Shown: positions 9,115 to 18,006, numbered from the stretch's first letter. The stretch is 64,000 bases of DNA from Caldilineaceae bacterium (GCA_020634755.1 JACKBC010000024.1:1-64000); one strand, 5' to 3'. Notes: generated by a model not told the origin, from the sequence alone. Numbers and translations: made by a program.

Positions 9115-9855
9115 ATGATTACGCACAGCACAAACTACAATATGGATTACAAAGTTCTCCGCAATCTGGAACGCTATACATATGAACGGTTCAGCCGCTC
9201 ATATGTGCATCAGCGCTTTATGTTGAAGGTGGCAGTGTGGTGTATCAGCATGAAGGTTCGACGCAGCTTAAAACGCATGTTGGATCTGACTATTGCCCTC
9301 ATGGCCATGCCGATTTTGCTGCCGTTTATGTTGCTTACCGCGCTGGCGATTAAGCTGGACTCGCCAGGGCCGGCCATTTTTCGGCAGACGCGCGTCGGCA
9401 AATGGGGCCAACCGTTTACCTGCTACAAGTTTCGCTCCATGCATACTGATGCCGAGCAGCGCAAAGCCGAACTGCTCCAGCAGAATGAGGCTGACGGTCC
9501 GGTTTTCAAAATGCAAAACGACCCGCGCGTGACGCGCGTGGGACGCCTTATTCGTAAACTGAGTATTGACGAACTGCCTCAATTTTTCAATGTATTAAAA
9601 GGCGACATGAGTTTGGTGGGGCCGCGCCCGTCACTGCCCACAGAAGTAAGCGAATATGAGTTCGAATTTGTGCGTCGTTTTGAAGCCGTGCCGGGTATTA
9701 CGGGCTTGCAGCAGGTCTCTGGCCGCAGCGATTTAGACTTTCAACGCTGGATGGAATTGGATTTGGAATATGTGGCCAGACGCGGCATTCGTCAGGATAT
9801 TGAAATCATATGGAAGACAATACCCGCCGTTCTGTTGGGGCGCGGCGCTTACTAA
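9115..9855 (+). CDS. Initiating sugar-phosphate transferase (polyprenyl-phosphate, WcaJ/ExoY family)
   Basis: It transfers a sugar-1-phosphate from a nucleotide sugar to undecaprenyl phosphate and so starts each exopolysaccharide repeat unit. At 246 residues it is the short form with one N-terminal membrane segment (LLPFMLLTALAIKL). The bacterial sugar transferase motifs are clear: KRMLDLTIAL, FRQTRVGKWGQPFTCYKFRS, DPRVTRVGRLIRKLSIDELP, LKGDMSLVGPRP and PGITGLQQVSGRS. ATG 9115 is used; ATG 9136 is an alternative start. Confidence 0.93.
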   Translation: MITHSTNYNMDYKVLRNLERYTYERFSRSYVHQRFMLKVAVWCISMKVRRSLKRMLDLTIALMAMPILLPFMLLTALAIKLDSPGPAIFRQTRVGKWGQPFTCYKFRSMHTDAEQRKAELLQQNEADGPVFKMQNDPRVTRVGRLIRKLSIDELPQFFNVLKGDMSLVGPRPSLPTEVSEYEFEFVRRFEAVPGITGLQQVSGRSDLDFQRWMELDLEYVARRGIRQDIEIIWKTIPAVLLGRGAY

Positions 9856-9904
9856 ACTGTAGAGACTGTTGACAAGTTACCAACGTGATTTTGATTTAAT
9901 CATG

Positions 9905-9982
9905 GCTTACGCAGCGCCTGTGGATTGCTAGGAGCGCATAACATAGCTGACCCGGCAATTTTCCTAGAGGCTTGCGTAAGTC
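9905..9982 (+). repeat. Interspersed repeat family III, copy 2
   Basis: Begins CTTACGCAGCGCCTGTGG and ends CTTGCGTAAGTCC, related to the copy at 4891-4966. It lies between two EPS genes and has no coding content. Confidence 0.7.
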
Positions 9983-10016
9983 CTATTAATGTGATTTTGA
10001 TTTCAGGAGAGACTAA

Positions 10017-11231
10017 ATGCTGTTGGCAAGCATGTCATCCGCTATGCATATACAAAACTCTGGGCTGCATCGCCCATTTACGTTTAGAAAGCTGCTGGTT
10101 ATTCTCGGGACACCGATTGACGACGTAACCATGGACGAAGCGCTAGACCGCATGGACCAGCTTGTGGCACATGGGCGGGCCACTGGCCGCGGCCATCAGA
10201 TCGCCACCGTTAATGCAGACTTTGTCGTAAAATCCCTGCGCGACGCTGAGCTGCGTCGCATATTGCAAGAATCGGACATGGCCACCGCCGATGGCATGCC
10301 GCTGGTGTGGGGGGCACACCTGTTGGGCGTCCCGCTCGAAGGACGCGTCACGGGTGCGGATATGGTGCCGGCGCTCGCTCAGCGCGCCGCCCAAAAAGGC
10401 TACTCCATGTACTTCTTGGGGGCAGCCCCCGGGGTGGCCGAACGTGCGGCCAACATTTTGCGTGCCCAAAACCCTGGCTTGAACATTGTGGGCATTTCAG
10501 CGCCGCCACAGGCGCCCCTGGAAAAGATGGACCCAGCAATTGTGGAAGCTTGCAGAGCCGCCAAGCCGGATATCTTGCTGGTGGCTTTTGGAAATCCCAA
10601 ACAGGAAAAGTGGATTTATCGTCATGCGGCAGAGCTGTCCATTCCGGTTATGATGGGGGTCGGCGGCACATTTGATTTTATTGCCGGCGTCACCAAGCGT
10701 GCGCCCACCTGGATGCAGCAGACCGGATTGGAATGGATGCACCGACTGGTGCAAGAGCCACGCCGGCTTTGGAAACGCTATGCCGTGGACCTGCTGCGCT
10801 TTAGCTACTTTTTCGGGTGGCAATGGTGGACAATGCACCGCGGCAACATTCCGTCCACGCTCCTGCCCGATGCTGAATCTCTCTATCTTAACGATACTGG
10901 AATTTTAAATCTGGCCGGTCGGCTGGACGCCAGCAATCACACTGATTTTGCCAACAAGGCCCACGACTTGCTAGCCCGAAATCCGCACCTGATCATCAAT
11001 CTGGCGCGCGCTGAATTTCTAGATAGCACGGCCATTGGCACATTTTTGTCACTTACAAAGCAGGCTCGTGAACAGAAGGGGGAAATATGGTTAGTTGCGA
11101 TTCCCACGCCGATTATGCGTGTGCTTCGTATGCTTAAATTAGACCAGTTTTTCAAAATTTGTGGCTCTATTGAAGACGCCATGGAGCTTCGTCGGCAAAA
11201 AACGCCAACGGACATCAATGTACCCATTTGA
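10017..11231 (+). CDS. WecG/TagA/CpsF-family glycosyltransferase fused to a C-terminal STAS domain
   Basis: Residues ~25-270 are a WecG/TagA/CpsF (GT26) enzyme, which adds a sugar to a lipid-linked carrier intermediate: TVNADFVVKSLRD, TADGMPLVWGAHLLG, RVTGADMVPAL, FLGAAPGV, PDILLVAFGNPKQEKWI and GVGGTFDFIAG are diagnostic. Residues ~285-395 are a STAS domain with the conserved loop FLDSTAIGTFL, where the Ser is the phospho-site in anti-sigma antagonists. Fusion of a GT26 enzyme to STAS is unusual. With the STAS protein, phosphatase and kinase genes downstream it suggests that polysaccharide synthesis is set by partner switching. RBS AGGAGAG precedes ATG 10017. Confidence 0.9.
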   Translation: MLLASMSSAMHIQNSGLHRPFTFRKLLVILGTPIDDVTMDEALDRMDQLVAHGRATGRGHQIATVNADFVVKSLRDAELRRILQESDMATADGMPLVWGAHLLGVPLEGRVTGADMVPALAQRAAQKGYSMYFLGAAPGVAERAANILRAQNPGLNIVGISAPPQAPLEKMDPAIVEACRAAKPDILLVAFGNPKQEKWIYRHAAELSIPVMMGVGGTFDFIAGVTKRAPTWMQQTGLEWMHRLVQEPRRLWKRYAVDLLRFSYFFGWQWWTMHRGNIPSTLLPDAESLYLNDTGILNLAGRLDASNHTDFANKAHDLLARNPHLIINLARAEFLDSTAIGTFLSLTKQAREQKGEIWLVAIPTPIMRVLRMLKLDQFFKICGSIEDAMELRRQKTPTDINVPI

Positions 11232-11328
11232 CCTCTTAAAGCTGTTCGGAGCAATTCATATGTTCAACGACTCAGTTTTGTCTCCAGGCTTGCGTGAGTC
11301 TTAGTTCAAAAATAGAGGCACAACTGGT

Positions 11329-12459
11329 ATGAAATCCTTTTTAATCGCCACGATAGAAGAGACAGAGCTTTCTTCGTTAATCAACTGCTCTTCAGCACCA
11401 TTATTGCCGCTGGTTGATCGCCCCGTCATGGTCTACACGGTTGAATTGCTGGCGCGCTATGGTATTCGGGACATTTCTGTTGTTCAGCCTTCACACCTGA
11501 ACAAAATTGAAAAATATTTCAAAGACGGCAAACGCTGGAACGTTAACTTGACCTATCTGCGCCAAGACACTTCTCAGGGTAGTGCGGGGATCCTAAAAGA
11601 GTGGGCGGACACTCATCGCGAATCGTTCCTTGTGATTCCAGCCAATTGCTTTTTCGATTTTAATATTGACGCTGCGTTGGAGCATCACTACCGGACGAAT
11701 GCGCAAATCACCATGATAGTAGCCAGATGCATGGATGCAGAGCACCTAGCGCAGACCGTACAGATCGACGCAGATTCCCGCGTCGTGAGGCTTGGTGACA
11801 ACGCTCACGGACGTCAGTTCCAAGCAACTGGCGCATACATCTGCGAGCCGCAAGTATTTCAGGAAATCCCAGTGGAGCCCCTGTGTGATATTGCCACACA
11901 GGTGATTCCCGTCTTGCTTGCAGAGGGTCAAAAAGTAAGTGGCTTCGAGATCGATGGGTACTGGAATCCACTCCACTCCTTCCCCGCCTATAAAGAGGCT
12001 CAGGAGGAGTGTCTAGCCGCTTTAATGCATTTGCCGCCAGAGGGCAACCCTTCACGAATTCATAAGCTGTATGCCGATGGGCAGCACAAGCACAATGGTC
12101 TATGGCGGGCGCCGCACAGCGTTATCCATCAATCTGTGCGCATCACTCCTCCCGTATTTGTAGGAGAAGGTTCTCAAATCGGCCCAGATGTAGAGCTGGG
12201 GCCAAATGTAGTAATTGGTTCACATGTGGTGGTAGATGAAGGAGCCACGATTCGCAATAGCACCATTCTGCGCAACACATATGTGGGCCAACTTGTTGAG
12301 CTGAACAACCGAATTGTCAATAAATCTCGGTTGATTGACGCAGAAACAGGAGAGTATACACAGATTACCGACGATTTCCTGCTGTCGGAAGCCAGCCCAG
12401 CCATGATTGGACATCGGCTTAAAGATATGATGGGTAGGATGTTGGGCTTTTTCCTGTAA
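11329..12459 (+). CDS. Sugar nucleotidyltransferase-like protein with LbetaH tail, apparently degenerate
   Basis: A 376-residue protein with the layout of GDP-mannose or glucose-1-phosphate nucleotidyltransferases: Rossmann-like N domain (PLLPLVDRPVMVYTVELLAR, LRQDTSQGSAGILKEW, SFLVIPANCFFD) and a C-terminal left-handed beta-helix (VGEGSQIGPDVELGPNVVIG). The N-terminal nucleotide loop, normally GxGTRLRP followed by a Lys, is replaced by TIEETELSSLINCSSA, so catalysis is doubtful. It may be a regulatory or scaffolding relative. It sits between two STAS genes. Confidence 0.8.
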   Translation: MKSFLIATIEETELSSLINCSSAPLLPLVDRPVMVYTVELLARYGIRDISVVQPSHLNKIEKYFKDGKRWNVNLTYLRQDTSQGSAGILKEWADTHRESFLVIPANCFFDFNIDAALEHHYRTNAQITMIVARCMDAEHLAQTVQIDADSRVVRLGDNAHGRQFQATGAYICEPQVFQEIPVEPLCDIATQVIPVLLAEGQKVSGFEIDGYWNPLHSFPAYKEAQEECLAALMHLPPEGNPSRIHKLYADGQHKHNGLWRAPHSVIHQSVRITPPVFVGEGSQIGPDVELGPNVVIGSHVVVDEGATIRNSTILRNTYVGQLVELNNRIVNKSRLIDAETGEYTQITDDFLLSEASPAMIGHRLKDMMGRMLGFFL

Positions 12460-12549
12460 TAAGCGCTGCCGTACACGAAATGGCCGTAGACGGCGACGTT
12501 CTCATCTCAACCGCAGTATACCTTTGCGCGAAGCACGACGAGGCTTTAA

Positions 12550-12921
12550 ATGATCTTCCATTCCCGCTCCATCGACAATGTAACCCTACTTAACGTCTCA
12601 GGTCGTATTGATGTGACCAATTCAAGCGACCTGAAACACAAACTGGGGCAGATTGCCAGCCAGCAATCCACGCAAGTTATCGTAAACCTATCCCACGTAA
12701 GCTTTATGGATTCAAGTGGGTTGGCTGTACTGATACAAGGCATGAAGCGCTGTCGTGAATATGGTGGCGATCTGCTTTTATGCAATCTGCCCAAACCAGT
12801 ACACATGATTTTTGAGCTGACGCGCTTGGACAAAGCAGTCCAAATTTTCGATTCTGAACATGATGCAATTGCACAATTTCAAACCCAAAGACAGCCTCTG
12901 ATCAGCGGCTTAAACTCATAA
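12550..12921 (+). CDS. STAS-domain anti-sigma factor antagonist
   Basis: A 123-residue single STAS domain (SpoIIAA/RsbV type). The conserved phosphorylation loop is FMDSSGLAVL. The family works in partner switching: dephosphorylated STAS protein binds the anti-sigma kinase, and phosphorylation releases it. The phosphatase and kinase genes follow directly at 12957 and 14033, making a full switch module. Targets other than a sigma factor are possible because the cassette sits in an EPS locus and no sigma factor gene is visible. Confidence 0.9.
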   Translation: MIFHSRSIDNVTLLNVSGRIDVTNSSDLKHKLGQIASQQSTQVIVNLSHVSFMDSSGLAVLIQGMKRCREYGGDLLLCNLPKPVHMIFELTRLDKAVQIFDSEHDAIAQFQTQRQPLISGLNS

Positions 12922-12956
12922 TCACAACCCATTCATAATCTGTTGGAACAATTCCC

Positions 12957-14024
12957 ATGTTTCACCCAAATGCATTCTTTAGCCCACCGAGATGGTTCGA
13001 AACGCCGCGCGCGCTTATCCAAAATTGCATTGATGCGCTGCATAGCTGGCAGATCACCCATATATCATTCCAGCCTGCCCAATACAATGCGCTGCCGCCG
13101 GAAGCCCAACCCGCGCTGTTGCACGCCCAAAGTACGCAGAAACGTACGCGCGCAGATCTAACGCTATTGGATGATCCAGCCGTCCAATTAGAAAGTGATG
13201 TTAGCACGCTAAAACATGAGCTGCAATTGATGCAGGCGGAGCTTACACAAAGTAAAAAACTTCTGTTTCAGGCCAATGCTGAACGTCAAAAATTCAGTTC
13301 GGCCTTGGCCTTGGCCCGTGACCTGCAAGACAATCTGCAACCGGCTGGTGCACCAAAAGTTTCGGGGCTTGATGTTTGTGTTCGCTCCAAACCCGCCCAT
13401 GAAGTAACGGGGGATTTCTACGATTTCAGATTGCATGGGCCCAATGAGCTGGTATTTACGCTGGGCGATATTTCTGGCAAAGGCATGGCCGCCGGACTTT
13501 TGATGACCATGGCGCGCAAGGTGCTGCGCACAAGCCTCAATGTGTTAGCACGGCCAACGCCGGACGCCATGCTAGACTATGCCAATCGAGATCTATACGA
13601 AGAATTTACAAGTACGAATGCATTTGCTACCACATTCGTTGGTCAATTTGCATCTGAACGCAGAATGTTGCAATATGCAAATGCTGGACATTCACCGGTC
13701 ATCTTTCGGCGTAATGCGGAGAGGGCGCAACTGTTACTAGCCGATAGCGCCCCCATCGGTGTACTGCCGGAAAATCAGAGCGTTGTGCGCCAAATTTATC
13801 TATTGCCAGGTGATACATTGGTGGTCGGCTCTGATGGGATTACAGACGCCCGCAATGAAGATGGTGAAATGTTTGGCTTGGGCCGCCTGCTCCAACTCGT
13901 TGATGCACATGTTAATCAATCTGCGTCGGAAATAGTTGATGCCATATTTCAAGCCCTAGCGGCATTTGAAGCGGAAGGCGCCCAGGATGATGATCAAACG
14001 CTGATGGTTCTAAAAGGTGTATAG
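12957..14024 (+). CDS. PP2C-type serine phosphatase (RsbU/SpoIIE family) with N-terminal coiled coil
   Basis: A 355-residue protein expected to dephosphorylate the STAS partner. Residues ~80-120 are a Leu/Gln-rich coiled coil leading into the phosphatase domain. Metal-binding motifs are intact: EVTGDFYDF, LGDISGKGMAAGLLM, GSDGITDARNEDG and DDDQTLMVLK. The first ~75 residues match no sensor domain I can name. The start lies 36 bp after the STAS gene and the kinase gene begins 9 bp after its stop. Confidence 0.92.
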   Translation: MFHPNAFFSPPRWFETPRALIQNCIDALHSWQITHISFQPAQYNALPPEAQPALLHAQSTQKRTRADLTLLDDPAVQLESDVSTLKHELQLMQAELTQSKKLLFQANAERQKFSSALALARDLQDNLQPAGAPKVSGLDVCVRSKPAHEVTGDFYDFRLHGPNELVFTLGDISGKGMAAGLLMTMARKVLRTSLNVLARPTPDAMLDYANRDLYEEFTSTNAFATTFVGQFASERRMLQYANAGHSPVIFRRNAERAQLLLADSAPIGVLPENQSVVRQIYLLPGDTLVVGSDGITDARNEDGEMFGLGRLLQLVDAHVNQSASEIVDAIFQALAAFEAEGAQDDDQTLMVLKGV

Positions 14025-14032
14025 CATTTACA

Positions 14033-14452
14033 ATGCGGCCCCCTGACACAATTCAGATTCAGCTTGCGGCGAAGTATGAGAATCTTGCGCTCATACGTAC
14101 ATTGATCGCGGCTGCCCTGGAAAAAGTTGAGCCAGCGCCAGATTTGAACGATCTGGGATACAATGTCCAGTTGGCGACGCATGAAGTTTGTCTCAACATT
14201 ATCCAGCACGCTTATGGGCATGAAAACGGCTGCTTCAACATTGAAATTGAACTAAAGTCAAACCCACGGGCCATTGAAATCAACATCTATGACACTGGGC
14301 AATCGTTCGATTTGGATGCCATTCCGGCGCCCAATCTTGATGAACCGCAATCGCACGGCTACGGTCTCTTTATAGCCAAACAGCTTTTGGATACCCTCGA
14401 ATATCATTCTGCGCCGGGCGCCAACCATTGGCGCCTTTATAAGCAGTTTTAA
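14033..14452 (+). CDS. Anti-sigma regulatory factor / serine kinase (RsbW-like, HATPase_c)
   Basis: A 139-residue GHKL ATPase domain. The N box (ATHEVCLNIIQHAYG), G1 (DTGQSFD) and G2 (SHGYGLFIAKQLLD) are present. The family phosphorylates the STAS antagonist and binds the target regulator. It completes the STAS-phosphatase-kinase module and is the last gene before the riboswitch promoter, so it probably ends the EPS-associated transcript. I see no cognate sigma factor gene in the window. Confidence 0.9.
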   Translation: MRPPDTIQIQLAAKYENLALIRTLIAAALEKVEPAPDLNDLGYNVQLATHEVCLNIIQHAYGHENGCFNIEIELKSNPRAIEINIYDTGQSFDLDAIPAPNLDEPQSHGYGLFIAKQLLDTLEYHSAPGANHWRLYKQF

Positions 14453-14485
14453 ACTTTACCCCATCTGCATAGTATTCCTTCTTAC

Positions 14486-14514
14486 TTGACCACCCGACGC
14501 CTCTTCGCTATACT
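14486..14514 (+). promoter_or_regulatory. Promoter for the riboflavin transporter operon
   Basis: TTGACC (14486-14491), a 17-bp spacer and TATACT (14509-14514). Transcription would begin near 14521, just before the FMN aptamer. Confidence 0.75.
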
Positions 14515-14545
14515 TTTAATTGCTGTATCAATCGAATAATCAATG

Positions 14546-14833
14546 GACCTTCGGGGCAGGGTGAGAGAAAGCGTCTGTTTCTCAATTCCCGACCGACGGT
14601 GATCTGGTGAATTCGTTTGTTGCTATTGCCAACTGCCAAGCACGCAATTTATCTATGCGAAACCCACGGAGAGCATACAAACTCGTGGGGCCGGCGGGGA
14701 GTTATGCAACAAATGCTTGTTCAAAAGCGCCAGTGAGCCCGTGAGCTGCTGTGCAAGCCACAACTTGTCAGTAGCAGGAGAGTGGTGCAATTCCACCGCC
14801 GACGGTATAGTCCGGATGGGAGAAGGAATCCTG
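14546..14833 (+). promoter_or_regulatory. FMN riboswitch (RFN element)
   Basis: The conserved RFN segments occur in order: CTTCGGGGCAGGGTGAGAG, ATTCCCGACCGACGGTGA, GAGCCCGTGAGC, then ATTCCACCGCCGACGGTATA and GTCCGGATGGGAGAAGGA. FMN binding normally shuts down riboflavin genes. At ~288 nt the element is longer than most RFN aptamers because one internal arm (14600-14730) is expanded. A terminator and a competing 12-bp stem follow. Confidence 0.95.
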
Positions 14834-14941
14834 TTGAACCCGTGCATAGTAAACGGGTGTGCAAAGAGAGCATAGCTTTGGCCATTGCTCTGGTTTTGTA
14901 TACCTCCAATGCTGATGCACAGGTTTGATCTGGATTGTCAC

Positions 14942-14970
14942 CGGGGCCAGCTTGCTGCGCCCCGTTTTTT
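14942..14970 (+). terminator. Riboswitch-controlled intrinsic terminator
   Basis: CGGGGC (14942-14947) pairs with GCCCCG (14959-14964), followed by six T (14965-14970). Just outside it, TCTGGATTGTCA (14929-14940) is fully complementary to 14987-14998, giving an enclosing stem that could take part in switching between terminated and read-through forms. Confidence 0.85.
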
Positions 14971-15108
14971 ATCACGACTTATCCACTGACAATCCAGACC
15001 GCACATGGCGTCCACGGTGGATGCACTTTGTGCGCGCCGCCACTCCTGTCCTGCCACTCTTCCCCGAAGGAACTTTACGAGAACACAACCTATAAGGCCC
15101 AATCCCTT

Positions 15109-15972
15109 ATGTCGCTAGATGCAACGGCTGACCGCGCGCGAGTCGCCATTAAACAGGAGCCACAAAAGCAAACCGCAGAAATTAAGGGCGCTGCTCGGCC
15201 AATGCAATGGACGAGCGCCTACAGCGGCCCGCTTTCCATAATGAGTGGGTTTGTGTTGCTCATTGCACTTTGGGCGCTTATCGTCAAAGTGGGCCAATAT
15301 CCACCGTTTATATTGCCGGCGCCCGATGTAGTATTGCGCAAATTTATAAGCACGCTCAGCGAAGGGACGCTTATACGTCATGCCTGGGTGACTCTTTCTG
15401 AACTGTTGCTTGGGTTGCTGCTCGGCCTGAGCAGCGCATTTCTGCTTGGTTATCTGCTGGGCAAAAACCCGCGCGCCGAACGCATCATCGCGCCCTTTAT
15501 TGTGGCCAGCCAAAGCGTTCCCATTGTGGCCGTTGCGCCCTTGTTGCTGATTTGGTTTGGCAGTGGCCTGCTTAGTAAAGTGCTGGTCTGTGCGTTGATT
15601 ACATTTTTCCCCACGCTGGTCAACACCATTGTGGGTATTCGCAACGTAGATACCGATCTGCGGGATTTGATGCGCAGCCTGCGCGCCAGCCGCTGGCAAA
15701 TGTTTCGCCTGCTCGATCTACCGGCGGCCGCACCGACCATTTTTGGCGGTTTAAAGCTGAGCGTCATCCTCTCTGTGGTGGGCGCCGTAGTGGGCGAATT
15801 TGTGGGTGCAGACGCCGGTCTCGGTTTTCTCATTAACCTGGCGCGCGGCGTGCTGGATACACCGCTCATGTTCGTCGCCATTATTAGCCTGATCGGGCTG
15901 GCGCAGACGCTCTACATGGCTGTATCCGCTCTGGAAGCCTATTATCTGCGCTGGCAAAAGAACGACGCATAA
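15109..15972 (+). CDS. ribX: Riboflavin ABC transporter permease, RibX-like (NitT/TauT family)
   Basis: A ~287-residue inner-membrane permease with about six hydrophobic segments and the EAA-type loop (GIRNVDTDLRDLMRSLRASR followed by LLDLPAAAPTIFGGLKLS) of BPD transport permeases. Similar permeases also carry thiamine precursors, nitrate or taurine, but the FMN riboswitch directly upstream points to riboflavin or another flavin; RibXY systems of this kind are known from Chloroflexota. ATG 15109 is chosen over upstream in-frame codons, which lie inside the riboswitch terminator region. Confidence 0.85.
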   Translation: MSLDATADRARVAIKQEPQKQTAEIKGAARPMQWTSAYSGPLSIMSGFVLLIALWALIVKVGQYPPFILPAPDVVLRKFISTLSEGTLIRHAWVTLSELLLGLLLGLSSAFLLGYLLGKNPRAERIIAPFIVASQSVPIVAVAPLLLIWFGSGLLSKVLVCALITFFPTLVNTIVGIRNVDTDLRDLMRSLRASRWQMFRLLDLPAAAPTIFGGLKLSVILSVVGAVVGEFVGADAGLGFLINLARGVLDTPLMFVAIISLIGLAQTLYMAVSALEAYYLRWQKNDA

Positions 15973-15980
15973 CTCTATAC

Positions 15981-16080
15981 TCAGTAGATCGCAACGGCAA
16001 GCAATAGCGTCGGATTCATCACTCGAGACCGACGCCTATATCGTCAACACCGTGGCGTTGCACAACCGCCATCATACAAG
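15981..16080 (+). repeat. Interspersed repeats, families II and I fused
   Basis: A single family II unit (15981-16055, CAGTAGATCGCAACGGCAAG onward) runs directly into a family I unit (GTTGCACAACCGCCATCATA). It lies between the permease and binding-protein genes and would be part of their mRNA. Confidence 0.75.
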
Positions 16081-16102
16081 CTGTAATAGAAAGAAAAATG
16101 CA

Positions 16103-17134
16103 ATGAACCGGATTCGTATCATCTTGTTGAGTTTTACCGTCTTTATGATCAGCGCTTGCGCGGCATTAACGCCCAACACGGGCGCGCCAGCAACGGATAC
16201 AGATGCAGCTGCATCTGCTCAGCCGCTAGCGCCCGTGCGTTTGGGCGTGGGTTATATTCCCAACGTGCAGTTTGCCCCATTTTATGTGGGCATTGAAAAG
16301 GGATTCTTTGCCGACGCAGGATTGGAAGTTGCGCTTGATTATGGCTTTGAAAATGATTATCTGGCGCTGGTGGGCACTGACGAGCTGCAATTTATGGTGG
16401 GCAGTGGCGATCAGATCATTCTGGGGCGCGCGCAGGGCTTGCCCGTCCGCTATGTGCTGAACTGGTACACCAAATACCCAGTGGTTATCTTCGCCAAAAG
16501 CGCCAAAGGCATTACCACTCCAGCTGATTTAGCGGGCAAAACCATTGGCATCCCGGGCCCCTTTGGCGCATCGTACGTCGCATTGCGCGGCATTTTGGAG
16601 GCCGGTGGGCTTACCGAGGCCGACATTACGCTGGAAAGTATTGGATTTACCCAAGCCGCCGCCGTGAGTGAGGATCAGGTGGATGCCGCAGTGGATTATG
16701 GCGTCAATGGGCCCATTGTACTGGCGCAGGCCGGCATTGAAACCACCCAAATCGACTTGGATGATCACTTGCACATTCCGGCCAATGGCCTGATTACCAA
16801 TGAAAAAACAATCCAGGACAACCCAGAATTGGCAGCACAAATGGTGCGCGCAACTGCGCAGGCAATCCAGTATACGCTGGAGCATCCAGATGAAGCGTTC
16901 GAGATTGCGCTGCAATTTGTGCCGGAAGCGGGGGGCGAGAATCTGGATGCCAATCGAGCTATTTTTGACGCTTCACTGGCGTACTGGCGTCCAGCGGTTG
17001 ATCAGACGCTGGGCATCACCAATCTAGCGGATTGGCAAGAGGCGGCGGCGTTTATGCAACGCATTGGCTTGGTGTCGGAAGTTCTGGAAGCCGACACACT
17101 TTTTACCAATCAATTTCTCACTTCAGACAAATAG
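16103..17134 (+). CDS. ribY: Riboflavin ABC transporter substrate-binding lipoprotein, RibY-like (NMT1/THI5 family)
   Basis: A 343-residue exported lipoprotein: N-terminal hydrophobic segment and lipobox ISACAAL, then a Thr/Ala-rich linker and a type-2 periplasmic-binding fold. Family motifs include LGVGYIPNVQFAPFYVGIEK, the GxGDQ-like VGSGDQIILGRAQG and PADLAGKTIGIPGPFGAS. NMT1/THI5-like proteins bind pyrimidine, sulfonate or flavin ligands; context argues for riboflavin. ATG 16103 (MNRIRIILL) is taken as start because the upstream in-frame ATG 16052 lies in a repeat. Confidence 0.85.
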   Translation: MNRIRIILLSFTVFMISACAALTPNTGAPATDTDAAASAQPLAPVRLGVGYIPNVQFAPFYVGIEKGFFADAGLEVALDYGFENDYLALVGTDELQFMVGSGDQIILGRAQGLPVRYVLNWYTKYPVVIFAKSAKGITTPADLAGKTIGIPGPFGASYVALRGILEAGGLTEADITLESIGFTQAAAVSEDQVDAAVDYGVNGPIVLAQAGIETTQIDLDDHLHIPANGLITNEKTIQDNPELAAQMVRATAQAIQYTLEHPDEAFEIALQFVPEAGGENLDANRAIFDASLAYWRPAVDQTLGITNLADWQEAAAFMQRIGLVSEVLEADTLFTNQFLTSDK

Positions 17135-17164
17135 TGACATAGACAGATACAAACCAATATTTCC

Positions 17165-17959
17165 ATGCAACCATTGCTAAAAGTAGACCGCATCAGCAAA
17201 ACCTTTGTGGAAGGCGCCAAACGAGTCGCCGCGCTGCAATCGGTCAGCTTTGAGGTTTATCAAGACGAATTTGTCTGTTTGTTGGGGCCAAGCGGCAGCG
17301 GCAAAAGCACGCTGTTGCGCATCATTGGTGGTCTCATTTCCGCCGACACCGGCCAAGTCTCATGGCGCGGCCAGCCGATTATGGCGCCCCACCCTGATGT
17401 TGGGCTGGTCTTTCAAAAGACCAACCTCATGCCCTGGCGCACAGTGTTGCAGAATGTGCTGCTGCCGGCTGAAGTGCAAAAGGGGCAGATTGCTGCCGCC
17501 GACCTAGAGCAAGCCCACAATTTGATTGCGCTTATGGGCCTGGCCGATTTCAGCAATTCTTATCCCCGCCAGCTCTCGGGTGGCATGAGCCAGCGTGTGG
17601 TGCTGGCGCGCACGTTGCTGCAACAACCTCAACTGCTGCTCATGGATGAACCGTTTGGCGCGCTGGATGCACTCACGCGCGAGCGGCTCAATGTAGAATT
17701 GCTGCGCATCCAGCGCCACCATGCCAGCACCATTCTCATGGTCACCCACAGCATTAATGAGGCCGTGTTTATGGCGGACCGCGTGCTCATTTTGAGCGAT
17801 GGCGCCGGCGCCATTGAAGCAGAAATTGCCATTGATTTGCCGCACCCGCGTCACCTTTCCATGTTGGGCACAGCGCGTTTTGGCCAGCTTACCACGCAGA
17901 TTCGGCAGAGTTTGGCCCTAAATGACGAGCTCATGTATGACGAACTCACGCATGCCTGA
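17165..17959 (+). CDS. ABC transporter ATP-binding protein of the riboflavin system (NitT/TauT family)
   Basis: A 264-residue ATPase that would energise the RibX permease. It has Walker A GPSGSGKST, Q loop VFQKTNLMPWRTV, signature LSGGMSQRVVLARTL, Walker B LLLMDEPFGALD and the switch histidine in MVTHSINEAV. It is the third gene of the riboswitch transcript, 30 bp after the binding-protein gene. Confidence 0.92.
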   Translation: MQPLLKVDRISKTFVEGAKRVAALQSVSFEVYQDEFVCLLGPSGSGKSTLLRIIGGLISADTGQVSWRGQPIMAPHPDVGLVFQKTNLMPWRTVLQNVLLPAEVQKGQIAAADLEQAHNLIALMGLADFSNSYPRQLSGGMSQRVVLARTLLQQPQLLLMDEPFGALDALTRERLNVELLRIQRHHASTILMVTHSINEAVFMADRVLILSDGAGAIEAEIAIDLPHPRHLSMLGTARFGQLTTQIRQSLALNDELMYDELTHA

Positions 17960-17977
17960 ACATTCTGCACGAGAGAA

Positions 17978-18006
17978 TTGACGCTCGGAATGCGCTATGG
18001 TACTCT
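17978..18006 (+). promoter_or_regulatory. Probable gltX promoter
   Basis: TTGACG (17978-17983), 17-bp spacer, TACTCT (18001-18006) preceded by TGG, an extended -10 arrangement. Transcription would start about 40 bp before the gltX ATG. Confidence 0.6.
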
